Source: Butyrivibrio sp. Su6 | Lineage (GTDB): Bacteria; Bacillota; Clostridia; Lachnospirales; Lachnospiraceae | DNA: 64,000 bases | NCBI RefSeq assembly: GCF_900108105.1 | Contig: NZ_FNUR01000002.1 | Coordinates: 186,001 to 250,000 of the forward strand | Direction: 5' to 3' | Shown: piece after piece, positions 52,436 to 61,409 of the stretch | How the letters are laid out: the number at the start of each line of letters is the position of its first letter | Position numbering within the stretch: position 1 is the first letter of the stretch | Program-made: the position numbers and the translations under genes | The notes under the pieces: model-generated | Told to the model about the DNA's origin: nothing | What the model saw: the letters and a program-made list of their open reading frames with translations, nothing else | The model's database searches: none

Positions 52436-53929
52436 TTAAGGAACATAAATCTGATTAAAATTGTAAAGTTCACCGTCAATAACGCCTAATGCGACAAGCA
52501 TGTCACTGGTCATATAATACTCTTTAGCATCTGCTGACCAACCGGGGTAATTGTCTCCCTTAAACTCTCTTCCAACAATGTATTCTTCCTCGAGATTTGC
52601 AAACTCACCATCATCAACAAATTTTTGAAGATAGATTTCACAGTTTTCTTTGATCTTAAAAGAAACATTTTCTTCGATCAGTTTTCTTACATTCCCCTCA
52701 TTCAGCATGTAAACAACATGATATACCGGCTCATAGTCCTCTTTTTCAAGTGCATAATAAGCGTCATCATCACTGCATTTTACGAGGAAACGGTCGAATC
52801 TGCTGGAGCCTATAACATCTTTTTTGAATTCTTCATCTGTTCCATATTCAAGTTCTTTATTTACTTCCTCAAAAGAAACAACTGAGAACTGAGTCCCGTT
52901 TTCAGAGAAGATATAGCTGTTTTCTTCTGCGTTATCAACGTATTCTGTTTTGATCTTTTCTTCGCGGTACAGATCGCCGGTAAGTGTTGTTTCATCAAAC
53001 TTTTTTACTATCATATAAAGGTTGCTGTCATTGTCATAATACTTAACGGCATCAAAGGTGTCAGCTTTTGCATTTCCGATGCATGAAAAAGAGATGGTTT
53101 CATTGCTGCCTGCAAATTCTAAAGTAGGAAAAGCGCCGCTATCCCAGCTGAACCTGGCTTGTGTATTATCATCTGCTGAAGCGAAATGGAAGGTAATGTT
53201 CTCGCCATCAATTTCATAGGTGAAAGGAATCCCTGATAAGCCATCTGTTGTCTGGGTAGAACCGGAAGTTTCGCTGTCAAAAACATAGTAGCTCGAGATG
53301 TTGTAAAGGTCATCTCCTTTGTATGCTGCGTATACAGCTCCTGAAAGCTGTGGATAACCATCAGATGAAAGGCCTGCTTTTGTGAAATTAAGTACCTCTG
53401 AGTTTGAATATTTTTCGCTAAGTTCATCATACAATGAAGGGTCTGCTGAGATATCTACGGCGCCGTCTTTGTAGTTATGGTAAACACCATCTTCAGCAGC
53501 TAGATAATCAATATTTGATTCTTCTGTAATAACGAACTTGCCCGTATCTTTACTTACATATCCTTTAGCTATAGAGTTACGCATAGATATTATTAGGCTG
53601 TTGTCATCGGTTACAGCAATCGGATATGCTGTCCCGCCGCTTTGGACAGAAGTGACCTTCTCGATAGAACCATTTTTTTCTATGTAAATGGTGGCTTCAT
53701 AGGTTGCCAAATGTCCCATAGTGTCATCAAAAATATAACTTGTTACCAAGAGAGCATCCTCTCCTTCGCAGACAGGAGCATATGCATATGACTGTCCTGC
53801 ATGGAGAGAGGTGATGAGCTGCTCATACTGTGAGGTTTTGCCGGTAGTTTCTGTAGTGGCATTTCCACATCCTGCCAATGCTGAAATGGCAATTGCTGTT
53901 GATAAAAGTAATGTAGCTATTCTTTTCAT
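52436..53929 (-). CDS. Large secreted lipoprotein, hypothetical
   Basis: 497 aa. Lipoprotein signal with lipobox ISALAGCGN. The rest is beta-rich with no enzyme motif (for example TVQSGGTAYPIAVTDDNSL). Ribosome site GGGAGAG. Probably a solute- or wall-associated protein; role unknown. Confidence 0.75.
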   Translation of the reverse strand: MKRIATLLLSTAIAISALAGCGNATTETTGKTSQYEQLITSLHAGQSYAYAPVCEGEDALLVTSYIFDDTMGHLATYEATIYIEKNGSIEKVTSVQSGGTAYPIAVTDDNSLIISMRNSIAKGYVSKDTGKFVITEESNIDYLAAEDGVYHNYKDGAVDISADPSLYDELSEKYSNSEVLNFTKAGLSSDGYPQLSGAVYAAYKGDDLYNISSYYVFDSETSGSTQTTDGLSGIPFTYEIDGENITFHFASADDNTQARFSWDSGAFPTLEFAGSNETISFSCIGNAKADTFDAVKYYDNDSNLYMIVKKFDETTLTGDLYREEKIKTEYVDNAEENSYIFSENGTQFSVVSFEEVNKELEYGTDEEFKKDVIGSSRFDRFLVKCSDDDAYYALEKEDYEPVYHVVYMLNEGNVRKLIEENVSFKIKENCEIYLQKFVDDGEFANLEEEYIVGREFKGDNYPGWSADAKEYYMTSDMLVALGVIDGELYNFNQIYVP

Positions 53930-54124
53930 AATTCTCTCCCATATTCTGAATTTTTTTACACTATTTAATGATACGACTGAGTTTGCACAAGGATTATAAA
54001 AAAAGTATAAATTCAGAATGATACCCAGGGACGGGGTTGATGGACCATTTTGTTATTCAGAATAGCATGGAGTGTTCTTTTTGCGTATAATAGAGTAATT
54101 CGGAATAGAGGATGGAAGAGATTA

Positions 54125-54844
54125 ATGTTTTTTTGGATACTTGCTTCATTGGCAGCATTTTATGTAAAGGGACTGTGTGGCTTTGCAAACACGCTGGTTT
54201 TTACTTCAATATTGAGCTTTGGCGTTGCAAATATAGAGATATCACCGGTAGAGCTGATACTTGGCTTACCGACCAATCTGATCATTAGCTGGAAGGAACG
54301 AAAATCAATTGATCTAAAGGTAGTAGTGCCTTTGGTGGTCATGGTAATTATTGGCAGTACTGTCGGGGCTTTTTTATTAAAAAACACAGATGTGACTATA
54401 ATAAAAATAATATTCGGAATATTGGTTATTATCGTTGGCATTGAGATGCTGATCAGAGAATTAGCCAAAAAGAAATCTAAGAACTCAAAAGTTCTGCTGA
54501 TAATTATCGGTATTTTGTCAGGCTTTTTGTGCGGACTTTATGGAGTTGGGGCACTTCTTGGTGCATATATTGGGCGAACAACAGAGGATACAAGATCTTT
54601 TAAAGCAAATATTTGCACAGTATTTATTATTGAAAACACATTTAGGCTTGGACTGTATCTCTTTTACGGAATCCTGACTATAGATATGTTAAAGAAAGCT
54701 TTGCTACTCTCACCATTTATGCTGATTGGCCTTGGCCTTGGAATGTACAGCGCCGGTAAGATAAATGAGCTCGTAGTAAAAAAGATTGTGATAGTTCTTT
54801 TGATTCTATCAGGAGCGGTGCTGATTTTTACAAATGTTGCATGA
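54125..54844 (+). CDS. TauE/SafE-family transporter
   Basis: 239 aa from the ATG at 54125; upstream ATGs extend the frame to 54050 without a clear site. About seven membrane helices; FVKG-like start GLCGFANTLVFTSILSFG and GFLCGLYGVGALLGAYIG are the two TauE/SafE halves. Predicted to export sulfonate or sulfite-like anions; substrate unverified. Confidence 0.85.
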   Translation: MFFWILASLAAFYVKGLCGFANTLVFTSILSFGVANIEISPVELILGLPTNLIISWKERKSIDLKVVVPLVVMVIIGSTVGAFLLKNTDVTIIKIIFGILVIIVGIEMLIRELAKKKSKNSKVLLIIIGILSGFLCGLYGVGALLGAYIGRTTEDTRSFKANICTVFIIENTFRLGLYLFYGILTIDMLKKALLLSPFMLIGLGLGMYSAGKINELVVKKIVIVLLILSGAVLIFTNVA

Positions 54845-54888
54845 TATAATAAATAGAAAATGACTAAATTTTGTGGGAGGGGTTTGAA

Positions 54889-55344
54889 ATGAAATGCTGT
54901 ATTGTTTATGCTTCAACACATCACGGAAACACAAAGAAGGTGGTAGATGCCATTGCTAAAGAGTTTGAGGTGGAGTTGATCGACGCCACACAGGTGCAGA
55001 AGAAAGATTTGTCTGAATACGATTTGATAGGCTTTGCTTCAGGCATTTATGCTGCGCAGTTCCATCAGCAGGTGAAGAATTTTGCCCATGAAAATCTTCC
55101 GCAGGGTAAAAAGATCTTTTACATAATGACCAGTGCTATGAATAAAGATTTTTCAAAATCCATGGCAGATTCAGTCAAAGACAAGAACGCTGAGGTTGTT
55201 GGTAAGTTCACATGCCACGGATATAACACTTTTGGACCATTTAAGTTGGTCGGTGGCACAAGTAAAGGGCATCCTGATGAAAATGATCTGACTGATGCAG
55301 TTGAGTTTTTCAGAAATATTATTAGAGTTGGTAGAGCGGAATGA
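54889..55344 (+). CDS. Flavodoxin-domain protein
   Basis: 151 aa from the ATG at 54889 (GGGAGGGG). CIVYASTHHGNTKKVVDAIA is the FMN phosphate loop, followed by DLIGFASGIYAAQFHQQ. Cytoplasmic electron carrier. Overlaps the next start. Confidence 0.92.
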   Translation: MKCCIVYASTHHGNTKKVVDAIAKEFEVELIDATQVQKKDLSEYDLIGFASGIYAAQFHQQVKNFAHENLPQGKKIFYIMTSAMNKDFSKSMADSVKDKNAEVVGKFTCHGYNTFGPFKLVGGTSKGHPDENDLTDAVEFFRNIIRVGRAE

Positions 55345-56012
55345 ACAGCAGATATAGTGTGATATTTGATATGGATGGCGTTATCTTCGATTCGGAGAGG
55401 GCATGTCTTTATACATGGACAGAGGCGGCAGCAGGCTATGGCATAACTGACGTGCGCGAGGTGTTCGACAGATGCATAGGAACAAATATGAATCAGACCA
55501 GGCAGATTGTTGAGGATGCCTATTCAAAAGACTTTGGCGAAGGTATTGCGGATAAACTTCTTTCTGAGAGCAGCAGACTCTTCCATGAGAAATACGATGG
55601 AGGCAGACTCCCAATAAAGGCTGGCGTAAAAGAAATCCTGGAGTACCTAAAGGCAGAGAATGTGAGATGTGCAGTTGCATCGTCCACAAGAAAAGCGGTC
55701 GTGGAAGCGGAGCTTAAAGATGCAGGGCTTTTAGACTATTTTGAAGAAATAGTTGGCGGGGACTCAGTTAAGGTATCAAAGCCCGACCCCGAGATATACC
55801 TCATTGCCTGCGACAAACTCAAGGTGGATCCCAAAGACTCTTTTGCCATCGAGGATTCATATAACGGGATCAGGTCAGCCCATGCAGCCGGAATGAAGCC
55901 AATCATGGTTCCGGATATGATTCCTGCTGATGATGAGATGAGAGAGCTTGCAGATACGGTCTGCGAAAGTCTTATTGATGTCATTGATTATTTTAAAAAT
56001 ATCGCAGATTGA
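55341..56012 (+). CDS. HAD-family phosphatase
   Basis: 223 aa. DMDGVIFDSERACLYTW motif I, VASSTRKAVVEAEL motif II, KPDPEIYLIACDKL motif III, and FAIEDSYNGIRSAHAAGM motif IV. Like beta-phosphoglucomutase/YfnB-type HADs. Starts at an ATGA overlapping the flavodoxin stop. Confidence 0.92.
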   Translation: MNSRYSVIFDMDGVIFDSERACLYTWTEAAAGYGITDVREVFDRCIGTNMNQTRQIVEDAYSKDFGEGIADKLLSESSRLFHEKYDGGRLPIKAGVKEILEYLKAENVRCAVASSTRKAVVEAELKDAGLLDYFEEIVGGDSVKVSKPDPEIYLIACDKLKVDPKDSFAIEDSYNGIRSAHAAGMKPIMVPDMIPADDEMRELADTVCESLIDVIDYFKNIAD

Positions 56013-56132
56013 GATGGCGATGAATATGTGGACAAGCGGAAGGTTAATAGATTAGTTCCGCAAAAGCCCAATGCTGTGAGAAACCAATAATGAAAAAGAG
56101 CTGACGAAGCAACCAGAGTATTGGAGGGAGAA

Positions 56133-56666
56133 ATGAGGACACTTTTTATCGGAAACAGCCACACGTATTACAATGATATGCCCAAGATGTTCAAAGACAT
56201 TTGCAAAGAAAATGGCATTGATATGCAGGTGACGATGCTCACTAAAGGCGGCATGGGACTTGACTATCATGCAGATAATGAGCAGACCAGGTTTAATATT
56301 CTTTACGGGGACTATGATTTTGTAATTCTTCAGCATGTAGCTCACCCAATGGGCGAGTTTTCTGTGATGGAAGACGCTGCGGACAGGATAATGGAATGGA
56401 TAAGGCAGACCAAGGCAAAAGCCTGCTTTTATATGACATGGACAGAGGAAGGGAATGAGGAATTTCAGCCGGAAATGTCAGCAAGATACAGAAAGTTGGC
56501 TGAAAAATATGGATGTCTTGTGGCTCCTGTAGGGGAGAGATGGTGGGAACAGATTCATGCTCATCCCGAGACTGATCTGTATTTTGAGGACAGAAGGCAC
56601 GCCTCACCTGCAGGCTCTATGCTCGCAGCCAGGACAATATTTGAGACGTTAAAAGAGCTTTATTGA
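56133..56666 (+). CDS. SGNH-family hydrolase
   Basis: 177 aa from the ATG at 56133 (GGAGGG). LFIGNSHTYYNDM carries the nucleophile Ser, YDFVILQHVAH the second block, and EDRRHASPAGSM the Asp/His. Cytoplasmic; substrate unknown. Confidence 0.88.
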   Translation: MRTLFIGNSHTYYNDMPKMFKDICKENGIDMQVTMLTKGGMGLDYHADNEQTRFNILYGDYDFVILQHVAHPMGEFSVMEDAADRIMEWIRQTKAKACFYMTWTEEGNEEFQPEMSARYRKLAEKYGCLVAPVGERWWEQIHAHPETDLYFEDRRHASPAGSMLAARTIFETLKELY

Positions 56667-56699
56667 GAAAAGCTGTCAACTCAATCTCTTTAAATGTCA

Positions 56700-56731
56700 G
56701 CTTAGGTGTCACTCTAAAGTGACACCTAAGC
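56700..56731. repeat. Perfect 14-bp hairpin at the 3' end of the GH3 gene
   Basis: GCTTAGGTGTCACT / AGTGACACCTAAGC with a CTAA loop, overlapping the stop of the minus-strand gene. It may help end both convergent genes, but no strong T-run follows on either side. Confidence 0.6.
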
Positions 56732-58706
56732 CTCTTTCATAAAGATAAGTAGTGCTATAGCTTAAGGAGCCATCGGCATTTTCCGTAACATCAGGAACGT
56801 TTACAGGAAGATGGCCCTGGGGTTTGTTTGAGCCAAATACTGTTTCGATGGCTGCTACGATATTGGCGTTTGTGGCCTTTAGACCGGAGCCACTGTCGGT
56901 TTTATCTGTGGGATCTGTACCAAGGGCTGAGCCCATGTAGGCAAGAACAATAGCATCTGCATCCTTATAAATAGCGGCGTCATATGGTAGGTTTTCGCTT
57001 ACAAGAATGAACTTTCCTCCTGCAGCGTGAATGTCATTGATAGCGCTGGTAATTCCAATATATTGAGGACTGGTCTTATCCAGAGCGCCATTTCCGGAGG
57101 CATAGGAAAAGCCAATCACGACATCTGATCCGGATATCTTTTCACTCATTTCGTCTGTGTAGTGGAGTTTGACATCGGCGGAGGAATCGTAATAATAATC
57201 AATATTTATGTTTGTCTTTGAATCTATGTAATCCCCCTTTTTCAGTTCATCAATAGCATACTGCAAAGTTGTGGCATCAGCATTCTGTCTGCCAAGAACG
57301 AAGACATTCGCTGTTTCTTTTGAGACAGGAAGAGTTCTGTCATCATTTTTTACAACTGTAATAGCCTGTCTTGCCATGTCCATTTCAGCATCGTGATGCT
57401 CCTTGGAGCCGACAATCGCGATACTGTCAGACACATTTTTTTCTATATCAGATTCTTCAGTCTCGTCCAGCATTCCGTGTCTCGCTTTCAGAGAGAGGAT
57501 ACGGGTTACGCTCTCGTCAATCCTGGCCTGGCTTATCTCGCCGGAAGAAACTAAAGACGTAATCCCGGAGATGTATTCATCATAGAAAGTCGCAGCCTCT
57601 GCGTTTTTCAGATCCATAGGAAGGAGCAGAATATCAACGCCGCTGTTGATTACTTCTTTTGCGATGTTTACGAAGTATTCTGAGGAGTCTTTTTCACCCG
57701 GAACAAGACCCGCATCAGCAATTGCGTCCATTTCAAGGGCATCGGTTACAACAACGCCGTCGTAGCCCATATCGGTTCTGAGGATGTCAGTTATGATCTT
57801 TTTGGACATTGTAGCTGGGAAAAAGCCGGTAGTTACGCCATCTCCAAATGTCTTTTGCTCGTCGATAAGTGGAAAAGTTATGTGGGCTGTCATGATCATT
57901 TCAGCGCCATTTTCGATTGCCGCTTTAAAGGGCACAAGCTCGGTCTCCTTGATCTCGTCATAGGTCTTTTCAACAGAAGGCGTACCGATGTGGCTGTCTA
58001 CACTGGTGTCTCCGTGGCCGGGGAAGTGCTTATAAGTTGCAATGATATTGTTCTGGGCAAGGCCCTTCGCATAAGCGTTGCCGAGCTTAGCCACCAGGGC
58101 TGGATCGTCGGAAAAAGACCTTGTGCCGATAACAGGGTTTGACGGATTATTGTTCACATCAATGTCCGGCGCAAAGTCAGCATTAAAGCCGAGGGCAGCG
58201 AGCTCCTCACCAAGTATACTTCCGGTTTTCTCTGCATTTTTTTCTGAATCTGTCGTGGCTCCGATGGCCATATTTCCGGTCATTCGTGTTCCCGAGGTCA
58301 GCCTGATCACGATTCCGCCTTCTTCGTCCACAGGAGTCAGATAAGGAATATGCGTAGAAACGCCTTCTATATGTTTATTATTGTCCTGAAGCTCGTGCAG
58401 GAGCCTTGTCACCTGCTCATTTCCGGTAATATTTGAACCAAACAAGATCACGCCGCCGTACTGATGGCGCCTTAAAGCATCACTAAGCTCCGGGAAAGAA
58501 TTAAGGTCTGTTACATTTTCTTCGTTCCAGGTTCTGAAAGCCGGGATTATCATTTGTGATATTTTTTCATCCAGGGACATATTTTTTACCAGCCTGGCTA
58601 CCCTGGCTTCGTCATTGTCTGCGGCACATCCGCTCAGCATATAAGTGCTTGTTAAAAGAGTAAGTGTAAGAATGATTGATATAAATTTGGAAAATTTAGA
58701 TAACAT
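56709..58706 (-). CDS. nagZ: GH3 beta-N-acetylhexosaminidase lipoprotein
   Basis: 665 aa. Lipoprotein signal (LSGCAADN). GH3 domain with VDEEGGIVIRLTSG, FNADFAPDIDVN, and the NagZ loop KHFPGHGDTSVDSHIGTP (catalytic His/Asp). A C-terminal GH3-C type domain starts near 400. Cleaves GlcNAc from muropeptides in characterised enzymes. GGGGG precedes the start. Confidence 0.9.
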   Translation of the reverse strand: MLSKFSKFISIILTLTLLTSTYMLSGCAADNDEARVARLVKNMSLDEKISQMIIPAFRTWNEENVTDLNSFPELSDALRRHQYGGVILFGSNITGNEQVTRLLHELQDNNKHIEGVSTHIPYLTPVDEEGGIVIRLTSGTRMTGNMAIGATTDSEKNAEKTGSILGEELAALGFNADFAPDIDVNNNPSNPVIGTRSFSDDPALVAKLGNAYAKGLAQNNIIATYKHFPGHGDTSVDSHIGTPSVEKTYDEIKETELVPFKAAIENGAEMIMTAHITFPLIDEQKTFGDGVTTGFFPATMSKKIITDILRTDMGYDGVVVTDALEMDAIADAGLVPGEKDSSEYFVNIAKEVINSGVDILLLPMDLKNAEAATFYDEYISGITSLVSSGEISQARIDESVTRILSLKARHGMLDETEESDIEKNVSDSIAIVGSKEHHDAEMDMARQAITVVKNDDRTLPVSKETANVFVLGRQNADATTLQYAIDELKKGDYIDSKTNINIDYYYDSSADVKLHYTDEMSEKISGSDVVIGFSYASGNGALDKTSPQYIGITSAINDIHAAGGKFILVSENLPYDAAIYKDADAIVLAYMGSALGTDPTDKTDSGSGLKATNANIVAAIETVFGSNKPQGHLPVNVPDVTENADGSLSYSTTYLYERGLGVTLE

Positions 58707-58883
58707 TTAAGAACCCCCAAAAAGAATTAATGTTGCTATAATGTATGCTAATGTACATTTTATCATTCATAACTTTCGTTTCATCATGGGGATGGCATAT
58801 TTTAGATTAATTTTAGAGATTGTTGTATGTAGTAGGAAAATCTTATAATGTAATAAAAAAGTTTTGGAAGGATTAGATCGGTA

Positions 58884-59441
58884 ATGGGAGTGGAAATGGA
58901 ATTACATAACGGAAGACCGGAAAACACTGAAAGCAGGCTTTCAAGAGAGATAAGAGTCTATGATTTTTTGGATGGGCTTGGAGTAGAGTACCAGAGAGTA
59001 GATCATGAAGCGGCCATGACTATGGAGGCCTGCGAAGCAGTAGATGTGGCACTTGGAACGACCATGTGCAAAAATCTCTTTTTATGCAACAGGCAGAAAA
59101 CGGCATTTTATCTGCTCTTAATGCCTGGAGATAAGAAGTTTAAAACAAAGGAATTGTCTAGTCAGATAAATTCAGCAAGGCTCTCTTTTGCAGAAGCTGA
59201 AGACATGCTTAAGTTTCTGGATATTGAGCCCGGGGCAGTGAGCGTCATGGGCCTTATGAATGACAAGGGGCATGACGTAAGACTTCTCGTGGACGAAGAC
59301 GTTAAGGCTGGAGAGTACATAGGCTGCCACCCTTGCGTTAACACATCAAGCTTGAAGATAAAGACTGAGGATATCTTTGGGAAGTTTTTGCCTGCAGTTG
59401 GTCATGAGGCAGAAATCGTCCATCTTGTTGGAGAAGACTGA
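58884..59441 (+). CDS. ProX/PrdX-type prolyl-tRNA deacylase-like protein
   Basis: 185 aa. VYDFLDGLGVEYQRVDHEAA, GTTMCKNLFLCNRQKT, and DKKFKTKELSSQINSARL, the YbaK-like PrdX pattern that clears Ala-tRNA(Pro). A second ATG at 58896 is an alternative start. A different paralogue (YbaK) is at 48285. Confidence 0.88.
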   Translation: MGVEMELHNGRPENTESRLSREIRVYDFLDGLGVEYQRVDHEAAMTMEACEAVDVALGTTMCKNLFLCNRQKTAFYLLLMPGDKKFKTKELSSQINSARLSFAEAEDMLKFLDIEPGAVSVMGLMNDKGHDVRLLVDEDVKAGEYIGCHPCVNTSSLKIKTEDIFGKFLPAVGHEAEIVHLVGED

Positions 59442-59482
59442 GGAATGAGATAGAGATTACAGTTTAACTGATTGGATTTGGA

Positions 59483-59974
59483 ATGGGAAATATGGGGATG
59501 ATCAAATTCAGAGAGATAAAAGAAGCTGACAATGCCGCAGTAGCTGCGCTTGTCAGAAACAACTTGGAAAAGTTTAAGCTTAATATTCCTGGAACAGTGT
59601 ATTTTGATGATGCACTGGACCACCTGAGCGACTATTACGATGGCGATGGGCGGAAATACTTTGTCATCGAAGGGGATGATGGCCAGGTTATAGGTGGAAT
59701 CGGATATGACAAATTTGAGCCCATGAAAGATACAGCCGAGCTGCAGAAATTATACCTGGCGGATTCTGCAAAAGGCTCAGGGTTAGGCTATGAAATGATA
59801 GACTTCATCGAAGAAAAGATGCGAGAAGCGGGGTATAAGGCTTCGTATCTGGAGACTCATGACAATCTTATGGCTGCGATTTATATCTACAAAAAGAAGG
59901 GCTATAAAGAGATCGAGCGCCCCAAAGAGGTAGTGCATAGCACTATGAATAGATTTTTTTGGAAGAGGCTTTGA
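59483..59974 (+). CDS. GNAT acetyltransferase
   Basis: 163 aa. VIGGIGYDKFEP, LYLADSAKGSGLGYEMIDFI (acetyl-CoA loop), and NLMAAIYIYKKKGYKEI are the GNAT motifs. Substrate unknown. Confidence 0.9.
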   Translation: MGNMGMIKFREIKEADNAAVAALVRNNLEKFKLNIPGTVYFDDALDHLSDYYDGDGRKYFVIEGDDGQVIGGIGYDKFEPMKDTAELQKLYLADSAKGSGLGYEMIDFIEEKMREAGYKASYLETHDNLMAAIYIYKKKGYKEIERPKEVVHSTMNRFFWKRL

Positions 59975-60076
59975 TTTGTAACACCATGATTTAAAAACAC
60001 CGTATTTTACTGATTGTGGGATAAGATTACCAAATTGGCGACATTTATCCCACATGATCAAGAGCGAGGAGAAACA

Positions 60077-60241
60077 ATGCCTAACAAAAAGAATACAGAT
60101 AAAAAACAGTCGGAAACAGCTGCTCGTCCAGAGATAAAATTAAAAAGCAATCCAAAGGCAGATGCCATGAAAAAGGCGCCGGATGAAGTCATTGCAATGG
60201 CCATCAGAGAGGCATTGATAAAAGATAAGGAAGGCAGATGA
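60077..60241 (+). CDS. Small basic protein
   Basis: 54 aa from the ATG at 60077 (GAGGAG). Lys-rich N-terminus; helix ending DEVIAMAIREALIKDKEGR. No family recognised. Sits before the HNH gene. Confidence 0.6.
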   Translation: MPNKKNTDKKQSETAARPEIKLKSNPKADAMKKAPDEVIAMAIREALIKDKEGR

Positions 60242-60335
60242 AGTTGTAAGAAAGCAGATGAAGCTGGAGAATATGGAAAACAGATGAACTTGCAGAACAA
60301 GGAAAACAGATGAACTAATGCAGAGGGGGGCAGTT

Positions 60336-60635
60336 ATGCGGGGAATCAAGAATCATAAGTTGCAGCTAAAAGACCGGATTATGGCAAAGACAGGCGGGGT
60401 ATGCGCGGCATGCGGGAAGCATCTTGAGAGGCAGAAAGTTACGATAGACCATTATGTCCCCAAGTACCATGGCGGCACGGATGATGAGAGAAATCTTTTG
60501 CCTTTGTGCAGAAACTGCAACAGGCAGAAATCATCCAGGATGGTGGTGGCTGAGGACTATTATCGATTTCTTGGAAAAAGATATTGCGAAATGGCTAGTG
60601 AATATAGAGATGAGCTGAAAAGACCTGTTTCTTAA
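60336..60635 (+). CDS. HNH endonuclease
   Basis: 99 aa from the ATG at 60336 (AGGGGGG five bases upstream). CAACGKHLERQKVTIDHYVP then NLLPLCRNCNRQKSS is a complete HNH with two CxxC. Precedes the SRAP gene by 13 bases, so they are likely co-expressed. Confidence 0.9.
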   Translation: MRGIKNHKLQLKDRIMAKTGGVCAACGKHLERQKVTIDHYVPKYHGGTDDERNLLPLCRNCNRQKSSRMVVAEDYYRFLGKRYCEMASEYRDELKRPVS

Positions 60636-60648
60636 ACGAGGAGGACAG

Positions 60649-61233
60649 ATGTGCTGTAGATATTACTTTAGTGACAAAGCTGCATATAAGGTTGAGGGTG
60701 ACCTAAAGCTTACGAAGGGAGCGCTTGCTACCAGGGCTGGAGACATTACTCCTGGGATGGCTACTCCGGGAATCATCTGGAACAAGGGCACAAACGAAGA
60801 CCTTGCGCTGGAGGATCTGTTTTGGGGAATCACATCCAAAGACAAAAAGCTCATCATCAATGCCAGGGCTGAATCGGTGACAAAAAAGTCGATGTTTGCT
60901 GACAGCATTCGGAATCGTAGGTGCATTCTGCCTGCTGCGGGATTCTATGAGTGGGATGCAAGTAAGACGAAGTTCAAGTTCAAAAGAGCTGATGAAAAGC
61001 CAATTTACCTTGCAGGTTTCTATGACCTTAGCGATAACAAGGATTCTTGCGTGATTCTGACGACCGCGGCAAATGCATCAATGAAGCCTGTTCACGATAG
61101 AATGCCGGTCATGATTGATACTGAAAATGTCAGGGATTATTTAAAAGACCCGGCTGCAGCCCTTGAAATGATAAAAGAGCCAATGCCAGAGCTTGATAGA
61201 AAAAGTGACTATGAACAGCTTAGCCTGTTCTGA
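60649..61233 (+). CDS. SRAP domain protein (YedK/HMCES-like)
   Basis: 194 aa. MCCRYYF places the catalytic Cys at position 2; NARAESVTKKSMF, GFYEWD and MKPVHDRMPVMID follow the family. SRAP proteins cross-link to abasic sites in single-stranded DNA to shield them. Length is typical. Confidence 0.92.
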   Translation: MCCRYYFSDKAAYKVEGDLKLTKGALATRAGDITPGMATPGIIWNKGTNEDLALEDLFWGITSKDKKLIINARAESVTKKSMFADSIRNRRCILPAAGFYEWDASKTKFKFKRADEKPIYLAGFYDLSDNKDSCVILTTAANASMKPVHDRMPVMIDTENVRDYLKDPAAALEMIKEPMPELDRKSDYEQLSLF

Positions 61234-61333
61234 TCTTTTATCCGAACCCTGGAAAAGAAATGGCTAAAAATATTTAAAAAAATTTTATGCTAATATTCCA
61301 AAATAATAATATGTCAGTGTTATAATGCGCTTG

Positions 61334-61358
61334 GGGAGGCTGATGAGGCCTCTTTTTG
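61334..61358 (+). terminator. Intrinsic terminator
   Basis: GAGGC / GCCTC stem with a 7-base loop and TTTTTGC. Ends the HNH-SRAP unit. Confidence 0.75.
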
Positions 61359-61409
61359 CTTAAAAAAATTGGGCACCTTAAGGATCACGGATGAGAGGAG
61401 AAGGTGACG

